Part shown: piece after piece, positions 1-8,546 of the stretch
How positions within the stretch are numbered: the stretch's first letter is position 1
How the letters are laid out: every line of letters begins with the position of its first letter
Assembly (NCBI GenBank): GCA_002419145.1
Contig: DIFN01000035.1
Location: 1 to 57,933 of the forward strand
Direction of reading: 5' to 3'
From: Mageeibacillus sp. UBA5747
GTDB taxonomy: Bacteria > Bacillota > Clostridia > Saccharofermentanales > UBA5734
DNA length: 57,933 nt
The notes under the pieces: model-generated
Told to the model about the DNA's origin: nothing
The model's input: the letters and a program-made list of their open reading frames with translations, nothing else
The model's database searches: none
Program-made: the position numbers and the translations under genes

Positions 1-547
1 CATTGCTGGCGGCGGTTGCGGCCGCAGCCTCAGTCTTGATCTCACCCAAACGCGTGTATTTCTCCCGGACCAAGATCTGGATGTTGTTGTTATTGCCTTT
101 GAGTACCTCGAGAGCAGCCTGCTTGCTGCCAGCTCGGACCAGAATAGTCAGATTGTTAATGTTTTTCTCGTATTGATTGCGCAGATCGCGGATTTCTGCC
201 ACCAATTGAGCCCCTTCTTCCGAAATCAGAGAGATTTCAAGACGAGCCAGGGCAGCGTCAAATTCTGCAAAACGTTCCTTGATACGGCTTTCATAGTCTT
301 GGATTTCTTCTTCATCATAGGCCATGACGATATCCTTGGCATTGTTTCGGATGCGCTGGAAGGAGTCGACCATGATGACCAGATCTTCCATGGGCTGAGT
401 CATTTTGACGTACATTTCGGTATCCAGTTTGGCGATCGTTGCGATGTTAATCATGCCAATGGCTCCGATCGCACCAGCCACAAGGGCGACCAGCAGGAAG
501 CCGAGGATAATTTTGGTGCGGATGGTCTTGTTGTTAAACCAGTTCAT
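1..547 (-). CDS. Methyl-accepting chemotaxis protein, N-terminal part (runs off window)
   Basis: The reading frame starts at an ATG at 547 and stays open to base 1, so only the first 182 residues are visible. The product starts MNWFNNKTIRTK. A hydrophobic membrane helix spans about residues 11-33, followed by a long helical, charged segment typical of the four-helix-bundle sensor domain (4HB_MCP family) of chemoreceptors. The HAMP and signalling domains would lie beyond the window edge. A strong ribosome site (AGGGAGGAA, 8 nt before the ATG) fixes the start. It is the last visible gene of the motility locus, 81 bp after cheA, and presumably signals through that CheA. The ligand is unknown. 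Confidence 0.85.
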   Translation of the reverse strand, partial: MNWFNNKTIRTKIILGFLLVALVAGAIGAIGMINIATIAKLDTEMYVKMTQPMEDLVIMVDSFQRIRNNAKDIVMAYDEEEIQDYESRIKERFAEFDAALARLEISLISEEGAQLVAEIRDLRNQYEKNINNLTILVRAGSKQAALEVLKGNNNNIQILVREKYTRLGEIKTEAAAATAASN

Positions 548-628
548 GCTGCTGTTCCTCCCTGAACGTTTCATGAATTTTCAACCCGGCGTGTGCAATC
601 CGTTGCCTGGCCGGAAATGGATTGTTTG

Positions 629-2575
629 TCAGCCGGTCACCAGACCTGCGACATCGAGAATCAGGCTGATACTGCCATCCCCCAGAATCGTGCACCCTGC
701 CAGACCCTCCGACTTTTTCAGATACGTGGGCAGTGGCTTGACCACCACCTGCTGTTCACCAACCAGGCGGTCAGCAAACAGGCAATAGGTGCGCTCATCA
801 TCCTCCACCACAACCAAGATGCCCTGTGCAAGATCCTGGATCTCAGTTGCGACTTCATATTTACGGTGCAGCCGGACAACATTGCAGCATTCACCGCGGA
901 GCATGACCATTTCGTTGCCTTCGGGATCCGACAAGATCTTCTGACTGTCGACCCGGAAGGATTCGCGGATCGAAGTGATCGGGACAATGTAGTTTGCTTC
1001 GCCGACCGAGATCTGCATGCCGTTGATGATTGCCAGAGTCAGGGGAATCCGGATGCTGATGGTTGTACCCTGACCCGGGCTGCTGTCGAGGTTGATCAGT
1101 CCGCCGATCCGGCTGATTTTTTCCCGGACCACATCCATGCCGACCCCACGACCGGAGAACTCCGTTACAACCTCTTTGGTGGAAAAACCGGGCAATAGAA
1201 TAAACTGGAAAATCTCGCGGTCGGTGTACTCCTGCTCAGGCTTGGACAGCAAGTTAAGCGACCGCGCTTTAGCCAGGATTTTTTTGCGATCCAGGCCGCG
1301 CCCGTCATCCTGGATCGTAATCCAGACATCACCGCCGGCACTGCGGGCCGAAAGCTCCAGTAAGCCTCGGGCTGACTTGCCGGACGCAGCCCGTTCGTCC
1401 GGTGATTCTATGCCGTGGTCGAGGGCGTTGCGGATCAGGTGCATCAGGGGATCCGCCAAGGTGTCAATGATGCTCTTGTCGACTTCGGTCTCTTCGCCGG
1501 AAAGCTGCAGTTCGACATCTTTACCGAGCTTGCGGTTCATGTCGCGGACGATCCGCTGCATTTTCTGGAAAGTTGCCGCCACCGGAACCATCCGGATCGA
1601 CATGGCAAGGTCCTGAAGTTCGTTGGTCAGTTTAAACAGCTGGCGTGCTGCCTTCTGGAAGGATGGCAACTCCAACCCTTCGAGCTCAGGATTTTTGATC
1701 ACCATGGCTTCTGAAATCACCAGCTCTCCGACCAGATCCATCAGCTGGTCGAGTTTGCGCACCGGAACACTGATCAGGCTGCTGCCCGTCGCTGATTTTT
1801 CCACCAGATCCGGTGAGACGGCTGGGACTTCACCTGACCCGTCTGCGTCGCGCAAGGGTTTGGGCTGGAGCATCGTTTCGAATTCGAGGCGCTCCAGAAA
1901 TAAAGTCTGTTCCAGCGTGGACTGCAAAACGGACGGTTCAGCTGCCGAGGTGAAGCGGATGAGAAATCCTTGTTCCCGGATTAGGCTGGAGCTGTCTTCA
2001 TTGTCGGCAATATCAGCCGGGACATACGTCAGTTCCTCAGTCAAGGGCGTCAGGCTGTGAATAGCTGAAAAGGCGCGCAGGTTCTCCATCGCACAGCCTG
2101 GCTCAAACCAAAGCCGAGCCTGATAACGCTCCGGTTGCGTCCATGTTCCTGCGAGGGATTCCGTGACCACTGCGTCGGTGTAAAACGTCCTGATCTGCGT
2201 GATCAAATCATCTGGCTGGCCATCGAGGGGTTCCCCCCGTTCGATCTTGGCGATTTCCCCTTTACAGAAATCGACCGCCTTGAGCACGAGATCAGCCAGT
2301 TGACCACAATTGACACCCATGTCTGGCTGGCTGCGGTATTTCTCAAACAAGTCTTCCAGCGCGTGGGCCAGCTTGGCCAGAGTGTCAAATTCCATCATGG
2401 CCGACGATCCCTTGATCGTGTGCATGATGCGGAAAATGGCATCCACATGGGCGGCTGTCAAATGCTGGTTGCGCTCAATGTCGAGCAGCTGTTCCTCGAG
2501 TTGCTCGATCAGCTGGACACTCTCGAACAAAAACATCTCGAGGATCGGGTCACGATTTTGAATCTCACTGGCCAT
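629..2575 (-). CDS. cheA: Chemotaxis histidine kinase CheA
   Basis: Cytoplasmic kinase that phosphorylates CheY in response to chemoreceptors. The 648-residue product has the full domain order: an Hpt (P1) domain with the phosphorylated His52 in the motif HTIKGSS; a divergent P2-like region at about 150-240; the P3 dimerisation segment (VRKLDQLMDLVGELV); an ATP-binding domain with an N box (LIRNALDHG), G1 (DDGRGLD) and G2 (GRGVGMDVV); and a CheW-like P5 domain from about residue 518 to the end. Length is normal for the family. It lies 17 bp after cheY and precedes a chemoreceptor gene. No cheW is present nearby, so the coupling protein must be encoded elsewhere. Confidence 0.97.
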   Translation of the reverse strand: MASEIQNRDPILEMFLFESVQLIEQLEEQLLDIERNQHLTAAHVDAIFRIMHTIKGSSAMMEFDTLAKLAHALEDLFEKYRSQPDMGVNCGQLADLVLKAVDFCKGEIAKIERGEPLDGQPDDLITQIRTFYTDAVVTESLAGTWTQPERYQARLWFEPGCAMENLRAFSAIHSLTPLTEELTYVPADIADNEDSSSLIREQGFLIRFTSAAEPSVLQSTLEQTLFLERLEFETMLQPKPLRDADGSGEVPAVSPDLVEKSATGSSLISVPVRKLDQLMDLVGELVISEAMVIKNPELEGLELPSFQKAARQLFKLTNELQDLAMSIRMVPVAATFQKMQRIVRDMNRKLGKDVELQLSGEETEVDKSIIDTLADPLMHLIRNALDHGIESPDERAASGKSARGLLELSARSAGGDVWITIQDDGRGLDRKKILAKARSLNLLSKPEQEYTDREIFQFILLPGFSTKEVVTEFSGRGVGMDVVREKISRIGGLINLDSSPGQGTTISIRIPLTLAIINGMQISVGEANYIVPITSIRESFRVDSQKILSDPEGNEMVMLRGECCNVVRLHRKYEVATEIQDLAQGILVVVEDDERTYCLFADRLVGEQQVVVKPLPTYLKKSEGLAGCTILGDGSISLILDVAGLVTG

Positions 2576-2592
2576 GCGCGTCTCCTTTTGCT

Positions 2593-2946
2593 TTAAAATT
2601 TGCTCAGGGCCTGGAGAACCGTATCTTCTTTAAACGGTTTGACGATGAAGCCTCGGGCGCCGGCCACAACCGCTTCCTTGACCATGGCTTGCTGACCCAT
2701 GGCCGTCATCATGACGATCTGGGCCTGAGGATTGATCTGGCGGATCGCCTTGAGCGCAGTCAGTCCATCGACCTCCGGCATGGTGATATCCATGGTCACA
2801 ATGTCAGGGTTCAAAGCATGGTATTTGGCGATGGCCACTTGGCCGTTTTCTGCTTCACCGACGACTTCGTAGCCGTTTTTCTCGAGCATGTTGCGAATGG
2901 TCAGGCGCATAAAAGCGGCATCGTCAACGATCAGTACTTTTTTCAT
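2593..2946 (-). CDS. cheY: Chemotaxis response regulator CheY
   Basis: Single-domain receiver of 117 residues. The acidic pocket (Asp8, Asp9), the phospho-acceptor Asp53 (motif TMDITMPE), Thr81 and Lys103 are all present, and there is no output domain. Phospho-CheY binds the LSQxEID peptides at the start of FliM and FliY in the motor switch. The ribosome site GGGAGAG precedes the ATG. It sits directly upstream of cheA and was probably co-transcribed with fliD-fliS. A stand-alone receiver could serve another pathway, but adjacency to cheA makes CheY the natural reading. Confidence 0.95.
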   Translation of the reverse strand: MKKVLIVDDAAFMRLTIRNMLEKNGYEVVGEAENGQVAIAKYHALNPDIVTMDITMPEVDGLTALKAIRQINPQAQIVMMTAMGQQAMVKEAVVAGARGFIVKPFKEDTVLQALSKF

Positions 2947-2996
2947 GGATACTCTCCCGGTTTGATAACTGTAGATGTTGGATCAAGCTTGCCTTT

Positions 2997-3422
2997 TCAG
3001 CCGATCTGGTCGAGGAAACGACCGCTGACCGGATAGACAGCTGCAGATGCCCGAGCTCCAGACGGAGCGTGGATTTTCCTCAAGTTATCCTGATACTGGT
3101 CACGCTTTTTCGTGGCTGCACGCTGCAGCTCCAAATCGAGTTCTGCGATCACATGCAGCAGATCCGAGATAAATGAGATTTCAGAATCGTCCAGAGCAGT
3201 GACAGTGGCCAAGCCTTTGTCGGAGCCTGACGCTTCCTGGATCTGGTCGATCTCCTCCATGCAGGCCCGGCGCCGGATCAGCCAGAAGCTCAGCTCGTCC
3301 AGCTCATCCTGGTCCACCAGCTGCAGGCAGTGAAGCGTCAAGTCACGCAAGTTTTTTAGCAATGTGAGGAGTTGCTTGCCTTCGGACTGGTGCGAGGTTA
3401 TCCGGCCTGTATAGGGGTTCAT
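2997..3422 (-). CDS. Putative FliT-type flagellar export chaperone
   Basis: Small, helical, charged protein of 141 residues (starts MNPYTGRITS), in the position directly after fliS where fliT is usually found. The start chosen is the ATG at 3422 because it overlaps the fliS stop in an ATGA arrangement, pointing to translational coupling; an upstream in-frame start would lie inside fliS. FliT-family proteins bind FliD and keep it export-competent. Sequence similarity in this family is poor, so the call rests on gene position, size and predicted helical character, not on a diagnostic motif. Confidence 0.55.
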   Translation of the reverse strand: MNPYTGRITSHQSEGKQLLTLLKNLRDLTLHCLQLVDQDELDELSFWLIRRRACMEEIDQIQEASGSDKGLATVTALDDSEISFISDLLHVIAELDLELQRAATKKRDQYQDNLRKIHAPSGARASAAVYPVSGRFLDQIG

Positions 3423-3814
3423 CCGCCCACCGCCCGGTTGAGGCTGCGGTAGCTGCGGACCACCTGTTCCCAAGTGGCGCGCAGTTCGCTGAGCATCTCT
3501 TCCACCTCCAGAGCCCGGTTTGCATCCTTGCTGATGTTGCTTGCGACCAGTTCGCGATTGAAAAACTCATAGAGCCTGAGCAGGTGTCCGGACAGGTCAT
3601 TGTCCAGATCGAGGCTGTCGATCAGGGCATCGATGATTTCCTGGGCTTTGACCAGGGCGATCCCTGCGTCACCTGGGTTCTGCTCAACGATAGCAGACCG
3701 GGCCAGGCGGATCTGGCGAATGGCACCGTCATACAGCATCAGGATCAGGTCGCCCGGGCTGGCGGTCAGGACTTGCTGCTCCCGGTATTGGTCATAGCCT
3801 TTGTATCTGTTCAT
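3419..3814 (-). CDS. fliS: Flagellin export chaperone FliS
   Basis: Cytoplasmic chaperone that binds the C-terminal helix of flagellin and stops premature polymerisation. The 131-residue product begins MNRYKGYDQY and contains the family signature around ASPGDLILMLYDGAI. The start at 3814 is preferred over an in-frame ATG at 3835 because AAGGAGA lies 7 nt upstream of it, while the upstream ATG is only 3 bp from fliD and has no ribosome site. It is located between fliD and the FliT-like gene, as in many Bacillota. It also interacts with FliW in the flagellin feedback loop of Bacillus. Confidence 0.95.
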   Translation of the reverse strand: MNRYKGYDQYREQQVLTASPGDLILMLYDGAIRQIRLARSAIVEQNPGDAGIALVKAQEIIDALIDSLDLDNDLSGHLLRLYEFFNRELVASNISKDANRALEVEEMLSELRATWEQVVRSYRSLNRAVGG

Positions 3815-3837
3815 GTGAGGGTCTCCTTTACTCATAC

Positions 3838-5337
3838 TCAGGAAAATTGCTGGGCCAGCCAGCTGCTCTGGGACTGCATCTGGCTCAGGGCTGTCTCCAT
3901 GGCGGTGAATTTGCGCCAGTATGCATCTTCTTTGTCAGCTAGCTTGTCGGTGAGGGTGGTGATCTGCTTGCTGTAGGTATCGAGGTCGCGCGAATAATTG
4001 GCCAGGCTAAAGGTTGCGCTGTAGGCAGTGAAGGCACTGATCAGGCGGTTTAAGAGGCCTGATTCGCCGTACTTGGTGGCGGCATCCGTGGCTGTGCTGG
4101 TCTTGGTAAAAACCTGCATCACCTCTTCCGGATTATTGGTCAAAGCCGAGCGTAGGGTTGTTTCATCGAGGGAGATTTTCCCTTTCTCGAGGTAGCTGCC
4201 GGTCTTCAGGCCGATGTCGGCCGGACTTTTGCCGATCCCGGCCACCGCGTCGTACAAGCTGCGGCGCAGATCCGTCAATAGGCGCTGGAGGTTGCGATCA
4301 TTTCTCAGCAGTCCGCTCTTGGCCTTCTCTTCCCAGAGTTTTATATCGGTCTCGCTCATCGATTCGCGCTGCTCAGTGGTCAGCGGAGCGTAGTCGCGAT
4401 TGATCTCCTCGCTTAGCTTGCCCTGGGCAAAATCGACCAGGTCGTTATAGAGGGTTACAAAGGACTGGATCTTCTTGAGTGCAGGTTCGATGTCGCGGGC
4501 AACGGTGAACGAGACGCTGGTCGCAGTCGGCTCAGACAGCTGGTAGCGCAGGCCATCGATGGTAAAAAAGTTGCTGCTGCGGGTGATGGCGGTGCCGTTG
4601 ATCGAGAGGCTGGCGTCCTGGCCAGGAGTGATGGCGGTGGCCGAGATGCCGAATGCAGAAGGGGTCACGCCGTCATGGCTCATCGCGTTGCCGCTGAGGT
4701 TTTCGATTGTAAGTCCGGATGCGGCGCCAGTGGTTCGTGAGGAGAGCGAGATCTTGTTGGTCAACTCGGAGTAGCTGATCAGGACATTGGCCGAGCTGGC
4801 GTTGATCTCATTGAACATCGTCTGCAAGGTATCCGTTTTTTGAAAGGTAAAGGCGACGTCGTTGATCTTGAATGAGATTTCGCCGTTGGCGTCGAACGTC
4901 AGGGGTGTGCTGAGGGTGAGGTTTTCCAGCGGCGTGCTCCGGCTAAGCGTGTCAGGCGCAATGGCTCCACTGCTGGAAACAGCGGCGGCTGTGGCCAGCC
5001 GGTCAATCCGGTCAATCGCAACCGTCCCAGCTGTGGCTGCTTCGGTGGCGGACAGGCCGACCGCAGTGCTGGTCGAGGCGGTCTTCACGGTATAGGTATT
5101 GTAGGCACTGGCGGATATCAGGTTGGTGTCAGGCGAGAGAACACTCATCGTCGCGCGGCGGAAATCGCTGATTTTCTGGTCCACGGCCTGCCGGGATTCC
5201 CGGGTCCATTCGAAGCGCGTTTTCTGCTGGATCACCCGGTCGACCTTGAGTTGCTCAACTTTCATCAGGCTCTGGACCATGGACTCGGTGTCGAAGCCCG
5301 AAACCAGACCAGAGAGGCGCAGATTGGAACTTGTCAT
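3838..5337 (-). CDS. fliD: Flagellar filament cap protein FliD (hook-associated protein 2)
   Basis: Caps the filament tip and folds incoming flagellin subunits. The 499-residue protein has the typical start (LRLSGLVSGFDTESMVQSLM) and the FliD_N and FliD_C domains, with a coiled-coil C-terminus ending in ALSQMQSQSSWLAQQF. Ribosome site GCAGGTG precedes the ATG. It is the first gene after the flagellin-fliD hairpin and is followed by fliS. Confidence 0.96.
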   Translation of the reverse strand: MTSSNLRLSGLVSGFDTESMVQSLMKVEQLKVDRVIQQKTRFEWTRESRQAVDQKISDFRRATMSVLSPDTNLISASAYNTYTVKTASTSTAVGLSATEAATAGTVAIDRIDRLATAAAVSSSGAIAPDTLSRSTPLENLTLSTPLTFDANGEISFKINDVAFTFQKTDTLQTMFNEINASSANVLISYSELTNKISLSSRTTGAASGLTIENLSGNAMSHDGVTPSAFGISATAITPGQDASLSINGTAITRSSNFFTIDGLRYQLSEPTATSVSFTVARDIEPALKKIQSFVTLYNDLVDFAQGKLSEEINRDYAPLTTEQRESMSETDIKLWEEKAKSGLLRNDRNLQRLLTDLRRSLYDAVAGIGKSPADIGLKTGSYLEKGKISLDETTLRSALTNNPEEVMQVFTKTSTATDAATKYGESGLLNRLISAFTAYSATFSLANYSRDLDTYSKQITTLTDKLADKEDAYWRKFTAMETALSQMQSQSSWLAQQFS

Positions 5338-5470
5338 GGGAACACCTGCTTTCGGAAAAGATCAAGGCGCAGGAAACACAGCACCCGGCTGTCTGGACAC
5401 GCCAGGCAAAAGGGATCATGAACCGGATCTTGTGTGGTCTGCGGCTGGGAAAAGTCAGTCCAAGGGATTC

Positions 5471-5505
5471 TCCAGGCAGGAGGCGGCCATGTGCCCCCTG
5501 CCTGG
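5471..5505 (-). terminator. Strong hairpin between flagellin and fliD (terminator or mRNA stabiliser)
   Basis: On the minus strand, about 30 nt after the flagellin stop, a 14-bp stem with one G-U pair (TCCAGGCAGGGGGC against GCCTCCTGCCTGGA with a further C-G closing pair) encloses a 7-nt loop. No long U-run follows directly; the first run of T comes about 17 nt later. It may be a partial terminator that lowers fliD expression relative to flagellin, or a 3' stabiliser of the flagellin mRNA. Confidence 0.7.
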
Positions 5506-5537
5506 ATAGGTCCATTTAGTTAACCGTAAAGGAATGA

Positions 5538-6641
5538 TTAGCGGAGGAGTTGGAGGACACCCTGCGGCGCCTGGTTGGCCTGGGCCAGCATCGCCTGAGC
5601 GGCCTGCTGCAAGATGTTGTTCTTGGTGAACTCCATCATTTCCTTGGCCATATCAACGTCACGGATACGGGATTCGGAAGCCTGCAGGTTTTCGGCCGAG
5701 GTGTCGAGGTTCTTGATCGTGTGCTCGAGTCGGTTCTGCCAGGCGCCCAATTTGGCGCGCTGTTCGGAAACATCATTCAAAGCTGTTTCAACTGTTGTAA
5801 TGGCAGAATTGGAATTGGCATAAGTATCCACAAGAATTCCATCTACGCCAAGGCCAATGGCAGACATGTCACTGATGGTGATTGCCATTTCCTGGTTTTC
5901 ATTCGCGCCGATTTGCAAAGTTGCGCCTGAAGCAGCGCCTGTGACAACTGTCAATGTATCAAAGGCTGTGCCACCCACAGCGTAATCTGAATCTGTCTTG
6001 ATGGATACACCCAAAGAGTCGAAGTTGAATGTATCACCCGCAGCAAATCCGGTCTTGGAAATGGTTTGACTGTTCCCAGCGCCATCATCGAGTGTGATAT
6101 CCGTGGCAGTTTCATCAATGGTGTACGTTGAGCTGGCAGAAGCCCCGGAAACATTGATGTCGTTGATGCTTGAAAGTCCGACGACCGTGCTGTCCAGAGT
6201 ACCACCCGAGCGACTGACGCCAAGATTACCAGTCAAGAGTGCTTTTCCGTTGAATTGGGTCGTATCCGCAATGCGAGTGATCTCTTCTTTCAGAGCATTT
6301 ACTTCAGTTGAAATCGCATCGCGGTCAAGGCTTTCGTTCGTGTCATTGGCTGCCTGGACAGACAGTTCCCGCATGCGCTGCAGGATTGCCTGTGTCTCAT
6401 TCAGTGCGCCTTCAGCTGTCTGAATCAGCGAAATGCCATCCTGGGCATTGCGGGAAGCCTGGTTCAGACCGCGAATCTGACCGCGCATTTTTTCCGAGAT
6501 CGAGAGACCTGCGGCGTCATCGGCAGCAGAGTTGATTCGCATGCCCGAAGACAGCTTGCTCATCGATTTTGCACCGGCGGTGTTGGAAAGACCGAGTTGT
6601 CTGTGGGTGTTCATGGCCATGAGGTTGTTGTTAATACGCAT
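5538..6641 (-). CDS. fliC: Flagellin
   Basis: Structural subunit of the filament, 367 residues. The N-terminal D0/D1 region (MRINNNLMAMNTHRQL onward) and C-terminal D1/D0 region (ending QANQAPQGVLQLLR) are strongly conserved. Residues from about 150 to 270 form the surface-exposed variable part. Only one flagellin gene is in the window. A consensus ribosome site (AAGGAGG, 9 nt upstream) precedes the ATG. It has its own SigD promoter and a roughly 115-nt leader with a CsrA-type hairpin, and it lies directly after fliW-csrA, matching the hag locus of Bacillus subtilis. Confidence 0.98.
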   Translation of the reverse strand: MRINNNLMAMNTHRQLGLSNTAGAKSMSKLSSGMRINSAADDAAGLSISEKMRGQIRGLNQASRNAQDGISLIQTAEGALNETQAILQRMRELSVQAANDTNESLDRDAISTEVNALKEEITRIADTTQFNGKALLTGNLGVSRSGGTLDSTVVGLSSINDINVSGASASSTYTIDETATDITLDDGAGNSQTISKTGFAAGDTFNFDSLGVSIKTDSDYAVGGTAFDTLTVVTGAASGATLQIGANENQEMAITISDMSAIGLGVDGILVDTYANSNSAITTVETALNDVSEQRAKLGAWQNRLEHTIKNLDTSAENLQASESRIRDVDMAKEMMEFTKNNILQQAAQAMLAQANQAPQGVLQLLR

Positions 6642-6673
6642 AAAAAAGATCCTCCTTGAATTGTGTTTGGGCC

Positions 6674-6687
6674 GCGCGTCCGTGCGC
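6674..6687 (-). promoter_or_regulatory. Candidate CsrA-binding hairpin in flagellin leader
   Basis: The flagellin leader can form a hairpin with stem GCGC/GCGC and hexaloop ACGGAC, the arrangement preferred by CsrA (ANGGA in a loop). Further GGA triplets lie at 6733-6735, 6713-6715, 6709-6711 and in the Shine-Dalgarno (6650-6655). Dual binding at an upstream hairpin and at the ribosome site is how CsrA represses hag in B. subtilis. Binding here is inferred from sequence and from csrA being the adjacent gene. Confidence 0.7.
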
Positions 6688-6765
6688 TGCCTTTTATAGT
6701 TCGGGCGATCCGTCCGGCTGTTGTGGGGCGCCTCCGGTCGGCTGGTCGAACCGCTCTTACTATCT

Positions 6766-6792
6766 ATATCGCAGAATTTCGAGATAACTTAA
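6766..6792 (-). promoter_or_regulatory. SigD (sigma-28) promoter of flagellin
   Basis: Reads TTAA-N15-TGCGATAT on the minus strand, against the Bacillus SigD consensus TAAA-N15-GCCGATAT (3 of 4 and 6 of 8 matches, exact spacing). Transcription would start near 6758, giving a leader of about 115 nt before the flagellin ATG. Confidence 0.85.
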
Positions 6793-6815
6793 GTGTTTAT
6801 ATCGAAATTTATGAA

Positions 6816-7085
6816 TTATTTTTCCAATTCTGTCTGGCGGGACTCTGCTGCCTGTTCCGTCTGGCCGGTCACGGCACCCAACTGAGACAGCACAGAAACA
6901 TCTGACACATTGGCTTCCTGGTTGAGCGAACCAACTTCTTTCAAAAGCTCGGCGCGCAGGATTTTCAGCGAGCGCGGGGCTTCGATGCCGATTTTGACCC
7001 GCTCGGAATCGATATCGAGTATAACAATTTTGACATCCTCACCCAGAAAGAAAGCTTCGTTGATTTTACGGGTCACCACGAGCAT
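6816..7085 (-). CDS. csrA: Carbon storage regulator CsrA (translational repressor)
   Basis: RNA-binding dimer that blocks translation of target mRNAs, here most likely flagellin. The product is 89 residues from the ATG at 7085 (MLVVTRKINEAFFLG), chosen because AAGGAGGA lies 8 nt upstream; longer in-frame versions would begin inside fliW. The core CsrA fold covers about residues 1-60 (VKIVILDIDSERVKIGIEAP). A C-terminal extension of roughly 25 residues, rich in polar and acidic residues, is longer than in most homologues. It overlaps the end of fliW by 20 bp and stands directly before flagellin. Confidence 0.95.
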   Translation of the reverse strand: MLVVTRKINEAFFLGEDVKIVILDIDSERVKIGIEAPRSLKILRAELLKEVGSLNQEANVSDVSVLSQLGAVTGQTEQAAESRQTELEK

Positions 7086-7536
7086 GGTCGGAGTCCTCCT
7101 TGGGGCCGTTAAACACCGCTGTAAAAATCGGCTGGCGGATTGGGTAGCGGTCATCTTCGACGACGACTTGGCAGCCCTGGTTGTTTTTCATGTTGATCAG
7201 GACCGGGGCCGCCAGGTTGGCTGTCATGCGCGTGACGTCCGGCGGGATCACGACCACTGCATAGACCATCAGGTCCTCTTCACTCACCAGATCCAGTTGT
7301 GCAAGGGCGGCATCATCGATGTCCGGCGAATAGTCCGGCTGGATCATGAACGGGCTGATCAGCGGCAGGGCGACGTCCTGTTCGAGCGACTGGAGCCAGA
7401 TGAAGGGCCGGGTCTGCTCGAGATCCACCAGGGTAAAGCGCCGCAGCATCTCAAAACCAGGCAAGCCCTCTGCGAATTGGAGCACCTGATCCGCATTGAT
7501 CGTTATTTTACCAAAGATTCGCGTTAAAATGTCCAT
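7066..7536 (-). CDS. fliW: Flagellar assembly factor FliW (CsrA antagonist)
   Basis: Cytoplasmic protein that binds either flagellin or CsrA; when flagellin is exported, FliW is free to sequester CsrA and flagellin translation resumes. The 156-residue product contains the family core (FAEGLPGFEMLRRFTLVDL; VYAVVVIPPDVTRMTANLAAP). It overlaps csrA, which supports stoichiometric co-production, and follows flgL as in B. subtilis. Confidence 0.96.
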   Translation of the reverse strand: MDILTRIFGKITINADQVLQFAEGLPGFEMLRRFTLVDLEQTRPFIWLQSLEQDVALPLISPFMIQPDYSPDIDDAALAQLDLVSEEDLMVYAVVVIPPDVTRMTANLAAPVLINMKNNQGCQVVVEDDRYPIRQPIFTAVFNGPKEDSDHARGDP

Positions 7537-7554
7537 TTCTCAATCTCCGCTCGT

Positions 7555-8496
7555 TTATTTCAGGAAATCGACCAGGGAGGGCTGGATCACTTGGTCGCCA
7601 ATCGCCAAGGCTGCCTGGTAGACGGCTTCGGCCATTTTCAGATTCATCACGACTTCGGCCAAATCAGCGTCTTCAACCTCGGATTTGACGGTTTCATAAT
7701 TGATCTGATCCTTCTCGTAGCGGTTCTTGACCAGGTCGATCCGGTTCATGCGGCCACCGAGATCCGTGGCCAGAGCCAGGACATCGACTTGCTTGTGTTT
7801 GAGCTTTTCAATGCTGTGCGAGATCTGGTCTGATGAACCGTCGCTCTCCAGGTTTGCTATCAGCTCGTCAAAAACCGCAAACAGGTTGTCCTCCCCGCTG
7901 CCCACCAGTTCAACGCCGTTGATTGAAATCTGAGTCGTCAGGTTGGTCCCGATCTGGTACTCGACCGCCTGACCCTTGAGCTTGACGAGGCTGGCAGGGT
8001 CGAGGGCCGGATCAGCCAGGTTCTCACCCTGGTATGTCACAGTCCCATCGGCTGCGACGGCGAAAGGCGGTTCGGTTGTGGTATGGCCGCCAAAGATGAA
8101 GGTGTTGCCATAGGACGCATTGGCCACCTGGACGAGATGGTCGCGCAGCTGGCGGACCTGGACAGCGATCGCCTTTTTATCCTCGGCGTCATTCGTACCG
8201 GTGGCACCCTGGACCGCCCGTTCATAGGCCGTCTTGATCACCTCATTGATCTCCAGCACAGCCGTCTCACTCTGGGTCAGCCAGGACTGGGCGTCGTTGA
8301 GGTTGCGCTGGTATTGCTCGAGCTTGGCGAGTTTGTCCCGGATGGCCAGGGCTCCCATCGCCGAGGCCGGGTCATCGGACAGGCGGACCAGTTTGCGGTT
8401 GGTTGCCATCTGGCTCTGAAACTGGTTCATCCGGCTCATGTTGCGCTGCAGGTTGTTCAGGTAATTGTCTGACATCATGGTGTTGGTCAGGCGCAT
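7555..8496 (-). CDS. flgL: Hook-filament junction protein FlgL (HAP3)
   Basis: Forms the second junction ring between hook and filament. The 313-residue product starts MRLTNTMMSDNYLNNLQRN and shares the flagellin-like N-terminal helical domain (LVRLSDDPASAMGALAIRDKL). The C-terminal helix ends QAALAIGDQVIQPSLVDFLK. Ribosome site GAGGT lies 9 nt before the ATG. It lies 50 bp after flgK in the SigD-dependent group of genes. Confidence 0.96.
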   Translation of the reverse strand: MRLTNTMMSDNYLNNLQRNMSRMNQFQSQMATNRKLVRLSDDPASAMGALAIRDKLAKLEQYQRNLNDAQSWLTQSETAVLEINEVIKTAYERAVQGATGTNDAEDKKAIAVQVRQLRDHLVQVANASYGNTFIFGGHTTTEPPFAVAADGTVTYQGENLADPALDPASLVKLKGQAVEYQIGTNLTTQISINGVELVGSGEDNLFAVFDELIANLESDGSSDQISHSIEKLKHKQVDVLALATDLGGRMNRIDLVKNRYEKDQINYETVKSEVEDADLAEVVMNLKMAEAVYQAALAIGDQVIQPSLVDFLK

Positions 8497-8546
8497 GTGT
8501 TCATACCTCGCTGGGGATGCCAGTCCTGCCGGACATCCCGTTCATG

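Noticed and set aside
6800..6835. A second CGATAT element upstream of the flagellin SigD promoter
   Set aside because: At the required 15-bp distance the -35 tetramer is GGAA, a poor match to TAAA, and the site overlaps the end of csrA.
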